IMG/VR virus record: IMGVR_UViG_3300030060_008003
Span: 27,502-91,501 of that record
Strand: one strand, 5' to 3'
Source: a virus
DNA: 64,000 nucleotides
Shown in pieces: positions 14,524-25,224 of this stretch. The stretch's first letter is position 1. Every line of letters starts with the position of its first letter. A model generated the notes under the pieces. That model did not search any database. It was not told where the DNA came from and worked only from the letters and a program-made list of their open reading frames with translations. Both the position numbers and the translations under genes were made by a program.

Positions 14524-17313
14524 CTATCTAATGTTGACATTTCCTTGAGTTTCACCATATACTAAACCACCTATTATATTAACAGTACCAGCCGTAGCTT
14601 TTACTGTAAGTCCACCATTTCCAGGTTTTCTTGGATTAGTAGAAGCCCATGACTGGCCTCCAGCTGCTCCCCAGCCACCGCCACCTGCACTAACATATTC
14701 AGTCCATCGCGCCGCCCAAAGATCTTGCCCACCTATTCTACGAACTGGTGCAATCTCATATACACCAGGTTGATTAGTACTACCACCACGTACTAAAGCA
14801 GATCTATGGTTATAACCATCCCAACCGGTTGGTGATAGATATGAAAATCCATTATAATCTAAAGTTATTGTAGTACCAAACTCTGTATGAGATCCCCTAC
14901 CTGGTTTATTTACACCAGCTACAATATAAGGAAGTCCAGGTGTACTATTATTAACCTGATCTGCTCTCCAGTGAGGACCTACTGCCCAGCTTCGACCAGC
15001 ACCAAAACCTCTTGCTTGTCTTAACGTATAACCAGAGTTCCAACCACGGTATGGTTGACTTCTATTATAAGCTGTTACATATGTTTCAATTACTTTATCT
15101 CTTGATCTACCTGGCCTAGGTATTACCTGTACATTAACTGATCCGTTATTACGCGGTGCTGTATTACTCCACTCCGGGCCATCAGTTTTTAAGTTACCAT
15201 CAGCATCTATAGCACCGAAACGTGCTCCAGGAATACCACCTGTCCCGCCACCATAAGCAGTAGCTGTTAGTATACGGCCACCTCCACCACCAGTCCCTTG
15301 ATCATCGTAGCCTTTTCTTCTTCTTCCATGAGCACCGCTCCCTCCGGCTTGTCCACCTACACCTGGTAATGCAGGCCACAATGGTCCCCAGCCAATTGTT
15401 ACAATATCACCTCTAGATTTAAATAATTGTAATGAATACTGACTAGTAAACTTATTATACCACCGACCGTTACTGCCAAGTTCACCAGGCGCGCCACCTG
15501 CTCCCCCAGCAGCAGTAGTTTTCCATAAATCATTCCTTGCACCTCTTACTGTAGATATATCTACTAGACCGCCATCTCCATCACCGAAATCCCACCCGGG
15601 GTATTGAAATATTGTAGACGTACCGCCCCAACCACCACCGGCACCACCACCGCCTCCTGATTCCCCTTCTAGAGAAGCAGAACCACCTCCACCTCCACCA
15701 CCGATACCACCAGCAGTATTATCGATAGTAATTTCAGAGTTTCCAATAACATGTATAGCATCTCCACCATCTTGCGCGTCAGAATAAAAACTACCGCCGT
15801 TACCGCCTCTACCCATAATAAATCCCTTGTTTATTAAGGTTAAACCACCAGGAAAATCATCTATGACCATTGCAGGAACTTTATCATTATTTGGATCATC
15901 AGAGTAAATGTAAACGCCATTATCAATAATAATTCGACAAGCAGCTTGCCCGTTCCATCCATTATCTACTGCCCATTGATTTAAATTAAATACGTTATTT
16001 TTAGTTGATATTTGATTACGATCAATGATAAACTCAAATGGTAAGTTTTCTCTTGGTCGTTCAGCTGGTGGTATATTATCAACAGAATCAAGAGGTACAC
16101 GTCTCCAGAAATATACTGGGTAATTAGGTGGTATATTATTATGTCCTATACACTGACCTGTTGTTGTAGATTCAACAACTCTCGAACCTGGAACTAATCC
16201 ATAATATAAATTTTCACCAAAACGTGCTTGCTCCGGTAATTCGTTTAACTCTATCAACCTATTAACACCCGCTAACGCTTTTTGTGCTTCTTTTACCCCG
16301 AGAACACCGATGATAAAATCACGTGCTTTAAGTAAATCTGCATCCGTAAACCTACCTGGATGCACTCTACTCTGTGTACGAGGATCAAATATAGGTCTAG
16401 CAATAAAATACTCTGTACCTTGAAATGTCCATCTCACACCAATTGGTCTTGGACTATTGCCAATAAATTTACCTGTTGTATTTAACATACCACCCCAACC
16501 AGGACCACCAGCAGATGGTTGCGCCCAGCCTCTCAGTGATTGATTTGAATATTGTGGATCAAAATCTGCATCAGTATATGTTCTACCCTGCTCATGACGA
16601 GCTTTAATTAAATAATCACGGTAATTTAATTGATCGTTGTATTCGGTATTATTTTGAAATGCTACAATAGCATCACTATCTAGATAACGCTCATCCTCAC
16701 CAGTTAATTGTTTCGGGTTAATAGTATCTCCGAAGTAATGTATAAAACCAACATTTGTACCTTCACCTTGTTTACCAGCTGGAACTATCTCTGTCCTAGT
16801 ATTAGTTGTGTGGGTATGGTTTGGTAGATCTTCTAATAATATAGGGGCTCTATACTCACCAGCTATATCACCCTGTTGAAGATTATTACCATTTCTTTGT
16901 CTACTACCGCCCGCTGTAAAAGTAAAAGTATCGTTATTTTTATCTGTATACGTTCCAGCACCAACTGCAAATAGCCCTTCTGATTGTAAAATCCATCTTG
17001 TACCCATTATTCTAGATCCTGGGTTTACAAAATCTGTTGTCATTATTATAACATTAATAGGGAAAAAAGCATCTAACCATTCTTTTTGATATGACCATCC
17101 TATAGGCTCCACAAAGCTATTAATTATAAATCTGTTGTCAGCTGAACTTAGAGATATACCGGTTACATTTCCCACCCCGTCGTACACTTTTGCTACCCCA
17201 GCTGGGTGTTCTCCAGCATCACGTCTATCCCAAGAAGCAATACTACCACCGCTTATATGTAATAAAGATGTGTATTGATCTGATATACGTTGTTGTGAAA
17301 GGCTTTCTGGCAT
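14524..17313 (-). CDS. Tail-collar protein fused to a poly-glycine adhesin
   Basis: 929 aa. The first ~410 residues mirror the 359-aa paralogue: MPESLSQQRISDQYTSLLHI, the knob with LLEDLPNHTHTTN, and the ending HNNIPPNYPVYFWRRVP. The remaining ~515 residues begin with a beta domain (NGWNGQAACRIIIDNGVYIY, GGLTLINKGFIMGRGGNGG) followed by many Gly runs, one of eight residues. This architecture matches gp38-like adhesins built from polyglycine-II helices, the receptor-binding tips of several T4-like phages (known for that family). It is the best candidate here for the host-recognition protein. A late promoter lies 6 bases before the ATG. Confidence 0.8.
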   Translation of the reverse strand: MPESLSQQRISDQYTSLLHISGGSIASWDRRDAGEHPAGVAKVYDGVGNVTGISLSSADNRFIINSFVEPIGWSYQKEWLDAFFPINVIIMTTDFVNPGSRIMGTRWILQSEGLFAVGAGTYTDKNNDTFTFTAGGSRQRNGNNLQQGDIAGEYRAPILLEDLPNHTHTTNTRTEIVPAGKQGEGTNVGFIHYFGDTINPKQLTGEDERYLDSDAIVAFQNNTEYNDQLNYRDYLIKARHEQGRTYTDADFDPQYSNQSLRGWAQPSAGGPGWGGMLNTTGKFIGNSPRPIGVRWTFQGTEYFIARPIFDPRTQSRVHPGRFTDADLLKARDFIIGVLGVKEAQKALAGVNRLIELNELPEQARFGENLYYGLVPGSRVVESTTTGQCIGHNNIPPNYPVYFWRRVPLDSVDNIPPAERPRENLPFEFIIDRNQISTKNNVFNLNQWAVDNGWNGQAACRIIIDNGVYIYSDDPNNDKVPAMVIDDFPGGLTLINKGFIMGRGGNGGSFYSDAQDGGDAIHVIGNSEITIDNTAGGIGGGGGGGSASLEGESGGGGGAGGGWGGTSTIFQYPGWDFGDGDGGLVDISTVRGARNDLWKTTAAGGAGGAPGELGSNGRWYNKFTSQYSLQLFKSRGDIVTIGWGPLWPALPGVGGQAGGSGAHGRRRKGYDDQGTGGGGGRILTATAYGGGTGGIPGARFGAIDADGNLKTDGPEWSNTAPRNNGSVNVQVIPRPGRSRDKVIETYVTAYNRSQPYRGWNSGYTLRQARGFGAGRSWAVGPHWRADQVNNSTPGLPYIVAGVNKPGRGSHTEFGTTITLDYNGFSYLSPTGWDGYNHRSALVRGGSTNQPGVYEIAPVRRIGGQDLWAARWTEYVSAGGGGWGAAGGQSWASTNPRKPGNGGLTVKATAGTVNIIGGLVYGETQGNVNIR

Positions 17314-17319
17314 TATGTA

Positions 17320-17327
17320 TATTTATT
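17320..17327 (-). promoter_or_regulatory. Late promoter core for the gene at 17313
   Basis: AATAAATA, 6 bases before the ATG and directly adjacent to the stop codon of the upstream gene. Confidence 0.75.
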
Positions 17328-19298
17328 TTAGTAATTAGGAGTACCACTATCAGTACTACCTGGATTTATTTCATCAAATTCTACCCCACCAATAACTATG
17401 TCACCAAAAAAGTCTTCTTCCGGACCTTCTAATAGTTCTGATTTATCTATTATACTATTTAAAACTTGTTGCTGTAATTCAAAAAGTTGGTTAATAACCC
17501 GTGAAACAACATTATAATCAACTGCTTCATTTTCATGGAATTCAATATCTCTAAAATTAATATCTAATCCTTTGTAAGTTATATAATCTCTTAGTATAGG
17601 TATACCGGATGCTACTGTTGCTGCTGGTATGAGGCTGAGACTTAAAAAGATGTTTACTGTGTCTTTAATAATATTTTGTATTTCGCTATTTAATGTGCTT
17701 CCTAAACTCGACTCACAGCTCGTAATTTTTTCATATAAATTTTTAAGATCTAATGGTACGAAGTTTTGATACAATAGATTACTTTCTTTAAACAGATATA
17801 TACGACCGATATTATGTAAAAGGAAAAATAAATCTGTTTCATTTTTAGTTACTATATAGTTTATATAGTTAAAGTAGTTTGATTTAAGTATATTAGAATT
17901 AAACTTCTTTTCAATTAAATTAAAACGTTCCCCAGTATTATTAAAGTACATATCAGGTAGATATTGTAAATTTTCTGGATCTGCAAAGCCAGAAACTTCT
18001 TGTGGATTTGATATAAATCTTGTTGTTATAAAACCTCTATCATTTATTATAAAAACGTTTGAATCGTTTTGCGAGAAAAATATTTCAATATCATCTTCTT
18101 CAACTGCAGTAAATTTATATGTCGGTCTATGTCTAAAAACGTATTTTGGATTTAAACTCGAACTTAAATTAGTTATTTTTTCAGCGTCTAATTGATATAG
18201 GTAAAATACACCTTGACCACTAGTATCTTTTTCACTAACTTCTGGCGACACCTGTCCCGGCTCGGTTAAAATTAAAATAGAATCATCTGAGTCTCTTATA
18301 TCGAAAGAAACTATATCTTCATCTTCTTCAGCTGTAATCGTTGCAATTAATTTATTCGAGTATTTGTTTCTAACAGAAATAGCTATTGTATCAATTCCTT
18401 CCTCTTCATTTATTTCACGGTATCTATAACCCAATAAATTGTTTCCTATTTTAACTGTTTTATCGATTACATCTTCACGTAGAGTTATTTTATCTACAAG
18501 CTTTAACTTTCCGCAAGGGTTAATAAAACTATTGTCGTATAAGTTAAGATCTACTTCTACTGAGCCAGCTGATAAACTGTATAATATATCTGCTGAATTA
18601 TCATACGTAAATCTAGTACCACCTTTGAATAAGGTTTCACCAGTATCCTCGTCAGGTGTAATAGGTACTAAGTTACTGTTTTTAACAAAGCTACCTGAGA
18701 AAGTGTGTGAAGTCGTCGGCGTTGTCGTAAAATAAAAATATGTCTCATCATTATAAACAAATAAAGTACTATCGATAGTGTTATCTAGTACATTAACACC
18801 TTGTACCTTATCGATAAAACTAAATGGATCGATTTGAATAGGAAATTGATTATCTTTAGCTAGTTTTGTATCATCATTACGCGTATCATTTTTACCACTC
18901 GATAATCCTAAAAAGTACGCATTTCCATTTTTTGCAGAGTTTTTGAAGTTAAGCAAATCATTACGCGATGTTATATTTAATGCATATAGATTAAGGTTAT
19001 TTTGATTTAGAAGACCTAAATTTGTATCAATAAAAGATTGATCAATAACACTTCTTGGAGATATAGTAGGTCTTGTTAGTATGTTAGACTCTACTGTTGG
19101 TGTTGTTGTTCTATCGAACTCTAACTTATGTAAAATACTATTTGCAAAAAAAGTATCAGTAGATTGTAAGATTCGTGAAGATTCAGTAAGAGACTTTCCG
19201 GTATAAGCTACACCATCTCTTACGTTAACAAATCCCGTATACGGCGCGCCACTTAAAGTAAAACTACCAGCAGCAGCATATTTAAAGTATTCAATCAT
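17328..19298 (-). CDS. Large virion (peripheral baseplate) protein, function unknown
   Basis: 656 aa, beta-rich with many Asn, Asp and Thr and no enzyme motif. A helical C-terminal quarter ends in acidic tails (LEGPEEDFFGDIVIGG). It overlaps the preceding gene by 4 bases and lacks its own promoter, so it is co-translated with the 793-aa protein upstream. Between gp6/gp25 and the collar fibres, T4 has gp7 to gp12. This gene probably fills part of that role, but the sequence does not show which one. Confidence 0.65.
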   Translation of the reverse strand: MIEYFKYAAAGSFTLSGAPYTGFVNVRDGVAYTGKSLTESSRILQSTDTFFANSILHKLEFDRTTTPTVESNILTRPTISPRSVIDQSFIDTNLGLLNQNNLNLYALNITSRNDLLNFKNSAKNGNAYFLGLSSGKNDTRNDDTKLAKDNQFPIQIDPFSFIDKVQGVNVLDNTIDSTLFVYNDETYFYFTTTPTTSHTFSGSFVKNSNLVPITPDEDTGETLFKGGTRFTYDNSADILYSLSAGSVEVDLNLYDNSFINPCGKLKLVDKITLREDVIDKTVKIGNNLLGYRYREINEEEGIDTIAISVRNKYSNKLIATITAEEDEDIVSFDIRDSDDSILILTEPGQVSPEVSEKDTSGQGVFYLYQLDAEKITNLSSSLNPKYVFRHRPTYKFTAVEEDDIEIFFSQNDSNVFIINDRGFITTRFISNPQEVSGFADPENLQYLPDMYFNNTGERFNLIEKKFNSNILKSNYFNYINYIVTKNETDLFFLLHNIGRIYLFKESNLLYQNFVPLDLKNLYEKITSCESSLGSTLNSEIQNIIKDTVNIFLSLSLIPAATVASGIPILRDYITYKGLDINFRDIEFHENEAVDYNVVSRVINQLFELQQQVLNSIIDKSELLEGPEEDFFGDIVIGGVEFDEINPGSTDSGTPNY

Positions 19299-21673
19299 TT
19301 TTTGTAGTCTATAAATTTAATATCGTTAATGTTCGTCGTTTTTGGAATAGAGTTTTTAATATTTGTCAAAACAATATTTTTAACTTCATCACGAATATTA
19401 CTATCTGTTATATTTAAATTTTTAATATTAATATCCACCTCATTACTCTTATGTTTGAGGTTTGTGTTTATTGAGTTTACAAGTTGTATATTATCTGTTA
19501 AATTTCTCTGACCGCATGGTAGAGATATAGTTATGTCTTGTATATTATTAAGATTGGAACTAAACAAGAAAGCTATTCGTTCATTCTCATTAAGAGGTTC
19601 GAGAGAAAGATATAAATTATCAATAGCTATTCTATCCTCTGGATCACTAGCAGCATTACGTAATATTTCAATACTTTGCTGTACATTATCTTCATCTGTA
19701 TAATATATAAAGATGTCGCCAAAAAGAAGTCGCTTAGTGTACATTTGAAAAGCGTTAATTTCAAATGTATACAACTCAATTGAATTTAGATATAATTTAA
19801 ACTCACCTAATACAGCATCAAAGGATAAGAAAACATTATTTTGTTCAAATAAATCAATACTAAATTCATACTCATACGTTGTTTGGGCTATTCTAGCTGA
19901 TAAACTTAAACCTTCAGTACTATTATCAAATAACTTATAGCTAAACTTACAAGTTTTTCCATTTTTCTTAAAACAAATACCACCGTCAATCGCATTATAC
20001 TCTGACTCTATATAAAAATCATTTGTATCATTTTGTATTGTAAATCCTAATCCAAAGCCACCATTTTCATTTATAGTAGAAAAATAATTATTAATCTTTC
20101 TATCCACAACCGAAGTTTCGCAGAAATTTGTCGGAGATTTTCTAGTAAAATTTTGTTTTGCAATTCTTACATATTTGTATCTTTTTGACGGTTCAAAAAC
20201 TAAATCACTCTTTTTATCAAAATAATATTTTTCAGTTACTGATGTTTTGAGACTTGAATTAGTCATAATTAAATTTTCAACAGCTTGATCATAAGTTATA
20301 TTAAATGAACCAACACCACCCAGGGCCTCTTCTTTTGAAACGAGATCTGGGTAAAAATACCTATCAACCCACGTTCCGCGTTTACCTATACCACCGGATA
20401 ACCATGTGCAAAGGTAGGTGACATTTTCACCTTTAACAGAATTATCATCTAAACTATATACTCTATCTGATAAATCTGGTGCAGTAAACGAAAAAGAACC
20501 GCAATCTGCAAACTTAGTATCATTAATGTTTATTTTATCAAAAGGCTGCAGGGACGATGGAGTTGTAAAATGTGTTGTACCTGATCTGATAATTATATCA
20601 TAGTTATTATAAACATAGTTTAAGGCTAATGTTTCATTTTCCTCACTATCTATATCTGCAAAAATACTAGTGTAGTTTCTTAAATTTTGCGCAAATGTGG
20701 TTGTCTCAGAAGTTGATAAAAGGTTATTTGATGATGTAAACGAGTCTTGTGTATTTACTATATTTTTTAGCGTTAAAAAATTAAAAATTTGTTTATCATT
20801 ATTACTCGAACTGTAGAGTAAGTAGTTAGAAGGTAAATTAAAATCACTTGTTGTATTTTTAATCTTTCCAGAATTATCGTATGTTATGTATGATGTATTA
20901 TACGGCGACGGTATAGTTAAATTTAGCTCTTGATCGAGTCTTATACTAAAAGCAGTAACAGCAAACTCATTATATTGATTTATGGGATTGAGTCTCGTAG
21001 CAACAACCTTATCCCCGTTACTAGTTAATGCATACACAGTTTTTGTCCCAGATTTAATTTTTGTAGAATATAAATTAATGTAACTTATTGATGTATACTT
21101 ACATAAATTATAATTTAAATTAAACCCAGATAGTGGTAATTGACTTTCTGAAACAAATAACACTTCACGTGTATCTGTAAACTCACTATCGTTGTCATTT
21201 TCTACAACAAGAAAGTATCGAATATTATTTACCCTAGTTGCAACTCTACAATTAAAATCATCTATTAATTCAATTTCAAAAACACTACCCTCACTAGGAT
21301 TAATCGTTGCCGTTCCGTAGTTTTCTGCTGCGTAAATATTATTTTCTATTTTAAACGTACTTAAAGAAGCTTGCTTAAAGGAACAAAATGCATTAGCACT
21401 GAATCCAAAATTTAATGTTGAAGTGTATCTTTTTGGTTTTACTTTTGGCGCATTATATGTTGTAACGCTATCTAATAAAACGTTATTAGTAAGGTAAAAG
21501 TTAGTGTAGTTTAAATTTTTAAAGCTTTGTGAGCTAGAGAGGGCCTGTATAAAATTTATCTTAAAGCCTCCATTAAATGTCCGTGGGAATTGATCTAATT
21601 CAATATTCATCGGACAAAAGCTAGCCTCTGCTGAGCTAAGTGCACTTAGACTAGATTTTACTAAAGATCCCAT
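19295..21673 (-). CDS. Large virion protein with a LamG-like region
   Basis: About 792 aa. I place the start at the ATG at 21673 (MGSLVKSSLSALSS), because a late promoter lies exactly 6 bases before it; the frame extends two codons further upstream. Residues about 520-680 (GGFGLGFTIQNDTNDFYIES, GEFKLYLNSIELYTFEI, KRLLFGDIFIYYTDED) resemble a concanavalin/LamG-type beta sandwich. It is probably a peripheral baseplate or fibre-attachment protein. The exact T4 equivalent is not identifiable. Confidence 0.65.
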   Translation of the reverse strand: MGSLVKSSLSALSSAEASFCPMNIELDQFPRTFNGGFKINFIQALSSSQSFKNLNYTNFYLTNNVLLDSVTTYNAPKVKPKRYTSTLNFGFSANAFCSFKQASLSTFKIENNIYAAENYGTATINPSEGSVFEIELIDDFNCRVATRVNNIRYFLVVENDNDSEFTDTREVLFVSESQLPLSGFNLNYNLCKYTSISYINLYSTKIKSGTKTVYALTSNGDKVVATRLNPINQYNEFAVTAFSIRLDQELNLTIPSPYNTSYITYDNSGKIKNTTSDFNLPSNYLLYSSSNNDKQIFNFLTLKNIVNTQDSFTSSNNLLSTSETTTFAQNLRNYTSIFADIDSEENETLALNYVYNNYDIIIRSGTTHFTTPSSLQPFDKININDTKFADCGSFSFTAPDLSDRVYSLDDNSVKGENVTYLCTWLSGGIGKRGTWVDRYFYPDLVSKEEALGGVGSFNITYDQAVENLIMTNSSLKTSVTEKYYFDKKSDLVFEPSKRYKYVRIAKQNFTRKSPTNFCETSVVDRKINNYFSTINENGGFGLGFTIQNDTNDFYIESEYNAIDGGICFKKNGKTCKFSYKLFDNSTEGLSLSARIAQTTYEYEFSIDLFEQNNVFLSFDAVLGEFKLYLNSIELYTFEINAFQMYTKRLLFGDIFIYYTDEDNVQQSIEILRNAASDPEDRIAIDNLYLSLEPLNENERIAFLFSSNLNNIQDITISLPCGQRNLTDNIQLVNSINTNLKHKSNEVDINIKNLNITDSNIRDEVKNIVLTNIKNSIPKTTNINDIKFIDYKK

Positions 21674-21679
21674 TAACAA

Positions 21680-21687
21680 TATTTATG
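21680..21687 (-). promoter_or_regulatory. Late promoter core for the gene at 21673
   Basis: CATAAATA, 6 bases before the ATG. The TAA stop of the upstream 178-aa gene lies inside it. Confidence 0.75.
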
Positions 21688-22219
21688 CTGTGTCTTCTTT
21701 ATAAGATTCGTTATCCAATTGAACGATATAATTATCTTTTTTAGTAAGAAATGTAAATCTAGAGCTATTATAGCTTTTGTTTAAGAGATCCAGCCCTACT
21801 AAGTCAATATCTTCAACAGTTTGATAATAACCGCCCGTTCGTATATTTATAGGTGCGCTTAATTGCGTTGTTTCACCTGTAACATACCCCACATTAATTT
21901 TTAATACTACAGACTTGTTAAGCGCGTAATTAGACGGCTCGTATATATGATTATATAGATCTGATAGATATTTTGGTGCAATACCTCTATTTACTTCAGG
22001 ATATATTGAATCCTTTAAATAGTCGCGAAAAATAGTAACATCAGGCTCTAGTACAGGTGTACCGTCGCCCCAATCAATTGCTAGATAGTTTGGAAATGTA
22101 CCGGTAAATATATCTACCAAATTTATATTAAAGTTAGTAACATCAAAAAGATCGATAGTATCGTAAAGTATAGAGCCACCAACTTCTGTTGTAGATATAG
22201 AGAAAGTAAATGTATTCAT
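21683..22219 (-). CDS. PKD-like small virion protein
   Basis: 178 aa. LAIDWGDGTPVLEP with a later YNHIYEPSNY fits the WGDG and H-x-Y signature of a single PKD/Ig-like domain. It starts within the stop of the upstream 997-aa gene (ATGA overlap) and is translationally coupled to it. It is probably a small baseplate or fibre connector. The PKD assignment is from motif only. Confidence 0.6.
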   Translation of the reverse strand: MNTFTFSISTTEVGGSILYDTIDLFDVTNFNINLVDIFTGTFPNYLAIDWGDGTPVLEPDVTIFRDYLKDSIYPEVNRGIAPKYLSDLYNHIYEPSNYALNKSVVLKINVGYVTGETTQLSAPINIRTGGYYQTVEDIDLVGLDLLNKSYNSSRFTFLTKKDNYIVQLDNESYKEDTA

Positions 22220-25209
22220 AGTATTAAAGCTGCTCCGGATAAGGGTGAGGGTGTAACGTTAGTTGTTGTTAAGGTAGGTACAATAGATGATAGTACAAAA
22301 TTGATATTATTTAAATTGCGTATATTTTTTGCTGATTGTGTAAAGTTAAAAGTAAATCTACTATTATTACAAACATATGCCTCTGTATTTAAAAACTTAA
22401 CGTCATCAACATACTCAAAGAGATAATTTAATAAGACCGGTCCTTTATTTTGATCCTTTAAAACTACAGCAAGATTAAATTGATTATTATCACTGCTATA
22501 CGTCAGTTGAGGGCGGCTACACTCAATGTATACTGAATCATCAGCCGTTAATGCAAAGTACGCTGCTGATGAAAGGACAGGGTTACCGGTTGTTGGATAT
22601 ATTTGTTCACTCTTATCGTTTGCGTAATTATATTTGTAGATCTCTGGGTAAAAATTATCACCTTTATAACCTACTTGTTGCCTCGCCATCCGACAGTAGA
22701 AAACATCATCCTGTACCTTTAGCCTATTACTAGCCTTATCAAAGAAATTTGTATTTATTGTTAATGAATTTGTAAAAGTATTTGGCGTTTTAAATGTTTC
22801 ATTATCGTAATTAGTTCTCTCAATAACTACGTAACTACTAGTTTCGATAAATAATGTACTATAGAAGATATCGAAATTAACAACAGCCGTGGATAATTCA
22901 TTACAAACAGCTTTGTTATACTTTGTAGAGATATAAGGTAACCACTCTGTAAGCTCCTTTACTGCTGGTTTATTTGGCGCTTGATTTACATTTTTAATGT
23001 ATATCTTACCTAAGTGCTCCCTTTTATCAAAAAATCTTGATGTCGCAGACGTAACGTCAGCTATAGACGTTTTCGCGAAAACGTCTGTTTCATAATCAAA
23101 TTTTTCTCTATTTTGCGAATAGTTAAATATAATTTTATCTGTAAATAAACCACCGTCGTAATTTTTAACATCATTCCCAGAGTTGCCAGATCCGCCTGAT
23201 AGTCGAACATTATAACTAAAATTACCTACAAGGCTTTTAGTAAATGCATCAGTTGGATCGCATAATGCTGTAAAGATAGTTTTACCAGGGAAGGAGGTAG
23301 GGTAAGGAGGATTTGTATTGAACAAACCAATACCTGCTTCTGTTAATTCAGAAAAATAAAATTGATCTGTACTAGCAGCGTAGGAGCTTAAATCAGAGAT
23401 ATTTGAAACGCCTATATCTGTTGCACTTGTTGGGTCTACGAGAGCTTCTGTATCTGAAAAAGCAAAATATGCGCCTTCTTTTACATCAGCATCAATAGTA
23501 AATCCTGCAGGTCTTTTATAGTCGACTTCTAAGTAATTAGATGGCTCTTTTAACCCTTGATAGGGATTAAAATATCTGTAAAATATATTGTAAGCAGAAG
23601 TTGGAAAACTAGTCCAACTACCCGGTGTATCGGGTATTAAGCCAGGTGTAGATCGGCCAGTAAACCCATTTGTAAAGGTAGAAAGACCAGATCTTATAGT
23701 CTCAGCAAATGTAGCAGAATCTGATATTTTATATGAAAATTTATAACCTTCACCGTATAGGTCATCGAAAAATTGATAACCGTTCATTAACAAGCTCTTA
23801 ACTTGCTTACGCGTTTCAACTGTTACATTATTTCGATAGTAATTTGAATCTTTTACCAACCCAAATATATTACCGAATAGATCTTTCTTACTATCAAAAA
23901 TATAGCCTTCATCAAACAGATAAGATAGATCAGTATTTAAATTTCTATCCTGACCCATTTCAGAATTATAACCTATAAAAGCAGTACTATCTCTATCTGT
24001 GTTAGGTTGATTAACTGCAATACCCTTACTGGCATTATTAATGGCACGTGACGTATCGATAATAAATGTAAGAACATTTTCTGTATTTGTAAATAAATTA
24101 GGATCTGGAAAAATATATAATTGATTTGGTGGATATTTTTTTCTCGTGAAAAACTGTAATCGTTTACCTTCAATAACTACAATTGCAGAATTTTGTGGTC
24201 TAAAAAATCCTAGATCTCGCTCGCTAACTATATCATTAGAAAAAATTGATGCTGTAGATGGAAAATCTTGATTTAAGAAATTAGCATATGGCTTTTGTGC
24301 TTTAAACAACATTTTTATATTGTTGTTTTCGTCAAGTTCAGGGTTACCCTCCCCATCTGTTGCAATATAATAGAAGTCAGCTCCCATGAACTTTTCTGTA
24401 AGCTTCCTTTTATTGCTAAATAAAGAATCTTCTTTTACATTAAAATTTAAAGTTTGTTGAGCTTCTTTAAGCTCAATTAGATCACTAGCAACATTAGCAA
24501 AGACCTGTTGTATAAGCGACTCATCATTTAATAAAAATATATTATCTCGTGGTAACTGCGAAGGATCATACCCTTGAAAAGTTTCACCGTAAGATGATGC
24601 ATCAGGAGTTTTATTAAAGTACTGTGCGAAGTTATCAAAGTACTCTGTCATCGATATTGATAAATGTTCTTTAATTTTATCTATATCATAATCCTTAGCA
24701 GATGTACTACGGTTTTCTAGAAATTCTAAAATAAGATCTATAGCAGCTTGCTCTGCACCTAATGTACTACCTTTTACTTTTGCTTTTGTAGTTGCATAAT
24801 GTAGTTTTTGTCTTTTACTTTTGTAGTACGATATAATACTTCGTATCTTCTTACTGTAAAAAGACATTGCTACTTCTAAATCATGAGGATCAGAAAAATC
24901 TAATTGTGTGAGAAATCTTTGCTCTGCGTTAGTAGAAAAATTTAAAGTAATATCTTTTAAAAAGTCACGATAACGTTCAATTATTATACCTTTATTATCA
25001 CTATCTTGACCTTCAATTATAACGTTCCACCTACTAATGTATGTATTATAAAAACTGGTTAATGTATCCGGATCGTATTGCTCAGTTACAGTTTCTATAA
25101 ACTGAACAAAAGAAAATGGAGTAAATCTATCTAATGCATCATCACGATTAACATTAGGATTAGTTATAGATAAATCTACTTCAGGGTAGCCTGTAACAAT
25201 AGTATCCAT
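22216..25209 (-). CDS. Large baseplate-associated protein, gp7-like by position
   Basis: 997 aa. The helical N-terminal 250 residues include DPHDLEVAMSFYSKKIRSII and YKSKRQKLHYATTKAKVKGS, a pattern I associate with gp7-like wedge proteins of marine T4-like phages. The rest is beta-rich with no catalytic motif. Its length is close to T4 gp7 (1032 aa) and it lies two genes from gp6. A late promoter (GATAAATA) lies 6 bases before the ATG. The family assignment is tentative. Confidence 0.6.
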   Translation of the reverse strand: MDTIVTGYPEVDLSITNPNVNRDDALDRFTPFSFVQFIETVTEQYDPDTLTSFYNTYISRWNVIIEGQDSDNKGIIIERYRDFLKDITLNFSTNAEQRFLTQLDFSDPHDLEVAMSFYSKKIRSIISYYKSKRQKLHYATTKAKVKGSTLGAEQAAIDLILEFLENRSTSAKDYDIDKIKEHLSISMTEYFDNFAQYFNKTPDASSYGETFQGYDPSQLPRDNIFLLNDESLIQQVFANVASDLIELKEAQQTLNFNVKEDSLFSNKRKLTEKFMGADFYYIATDGEGNPELDENNNIKMLFKAQKPYANFLNQDFPSTASIFSNDIVSERDLGFFRPQNSAIVVIEGKRLQFFTRKKYPPNQLYIFPDPNLFTNTENVLTFIIDTSRAINNASKGIAVNQPNTDRDSTAFIGYNSEMGQDRNLNTDLSYLFDEGYIFDSKKDLFGNIFGLVKDSNYYRNNVTVETRKQVKSLLMNGYQFFDDLYGEGYKFSYKISDSATFAETIRSGLSTFTNGFTGRSTPGLIPDTPGSWTSFPTSAYNIFYRYFNPYQGLKEPSNYLEVDYKRPAGFTIDADVKEGAYFAFSDTEALVDPTSATDIGVSNISDLSSYAASTDQFYFSELTEAGIGLFNTNPPYPTSFPGKTIFTALCDPTDAFTKSLVGNFSYNVRLSGGSGNSGNDVKNYDGGLFTDKIIFNYSQNREKFDYETDVFAKTSIADVTSATSRFFDKREHLGKIYIKNVNQAPNKPAVKELTEWLPYISTKYNKAVCNELSTAVVNFDIFYSTLFIETSSYVVIERTNYDNETFKTPNTFTNSLTINTNFFDKASNRLKVQDDVFYCRMARQQVGYKGDNFYPEIYKYNYANDKSEQIYPTTGNPVLSSAAYFALTADDSVYIECSRPQLTYSSDNNQFNLAVVLKDQNKGPVLLNYLFEYVDDVKFLNTEAYVCNNSRFTFNFTQSAKNIRNLNNINFVLSSIVPTLTTTNVTPSPLSGAALIL

Positions 25210-25215
25210 TAAACA

Positions 25216-25223
25216 TATTTATC
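25216..25223 (-). promoter_or_regulatory. Late promoter core for the gene at 25209
   Basis: GATAAATA, 6 bases before the ATG. Confidence 0.75.
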
Positions 25224-25224
25224 T

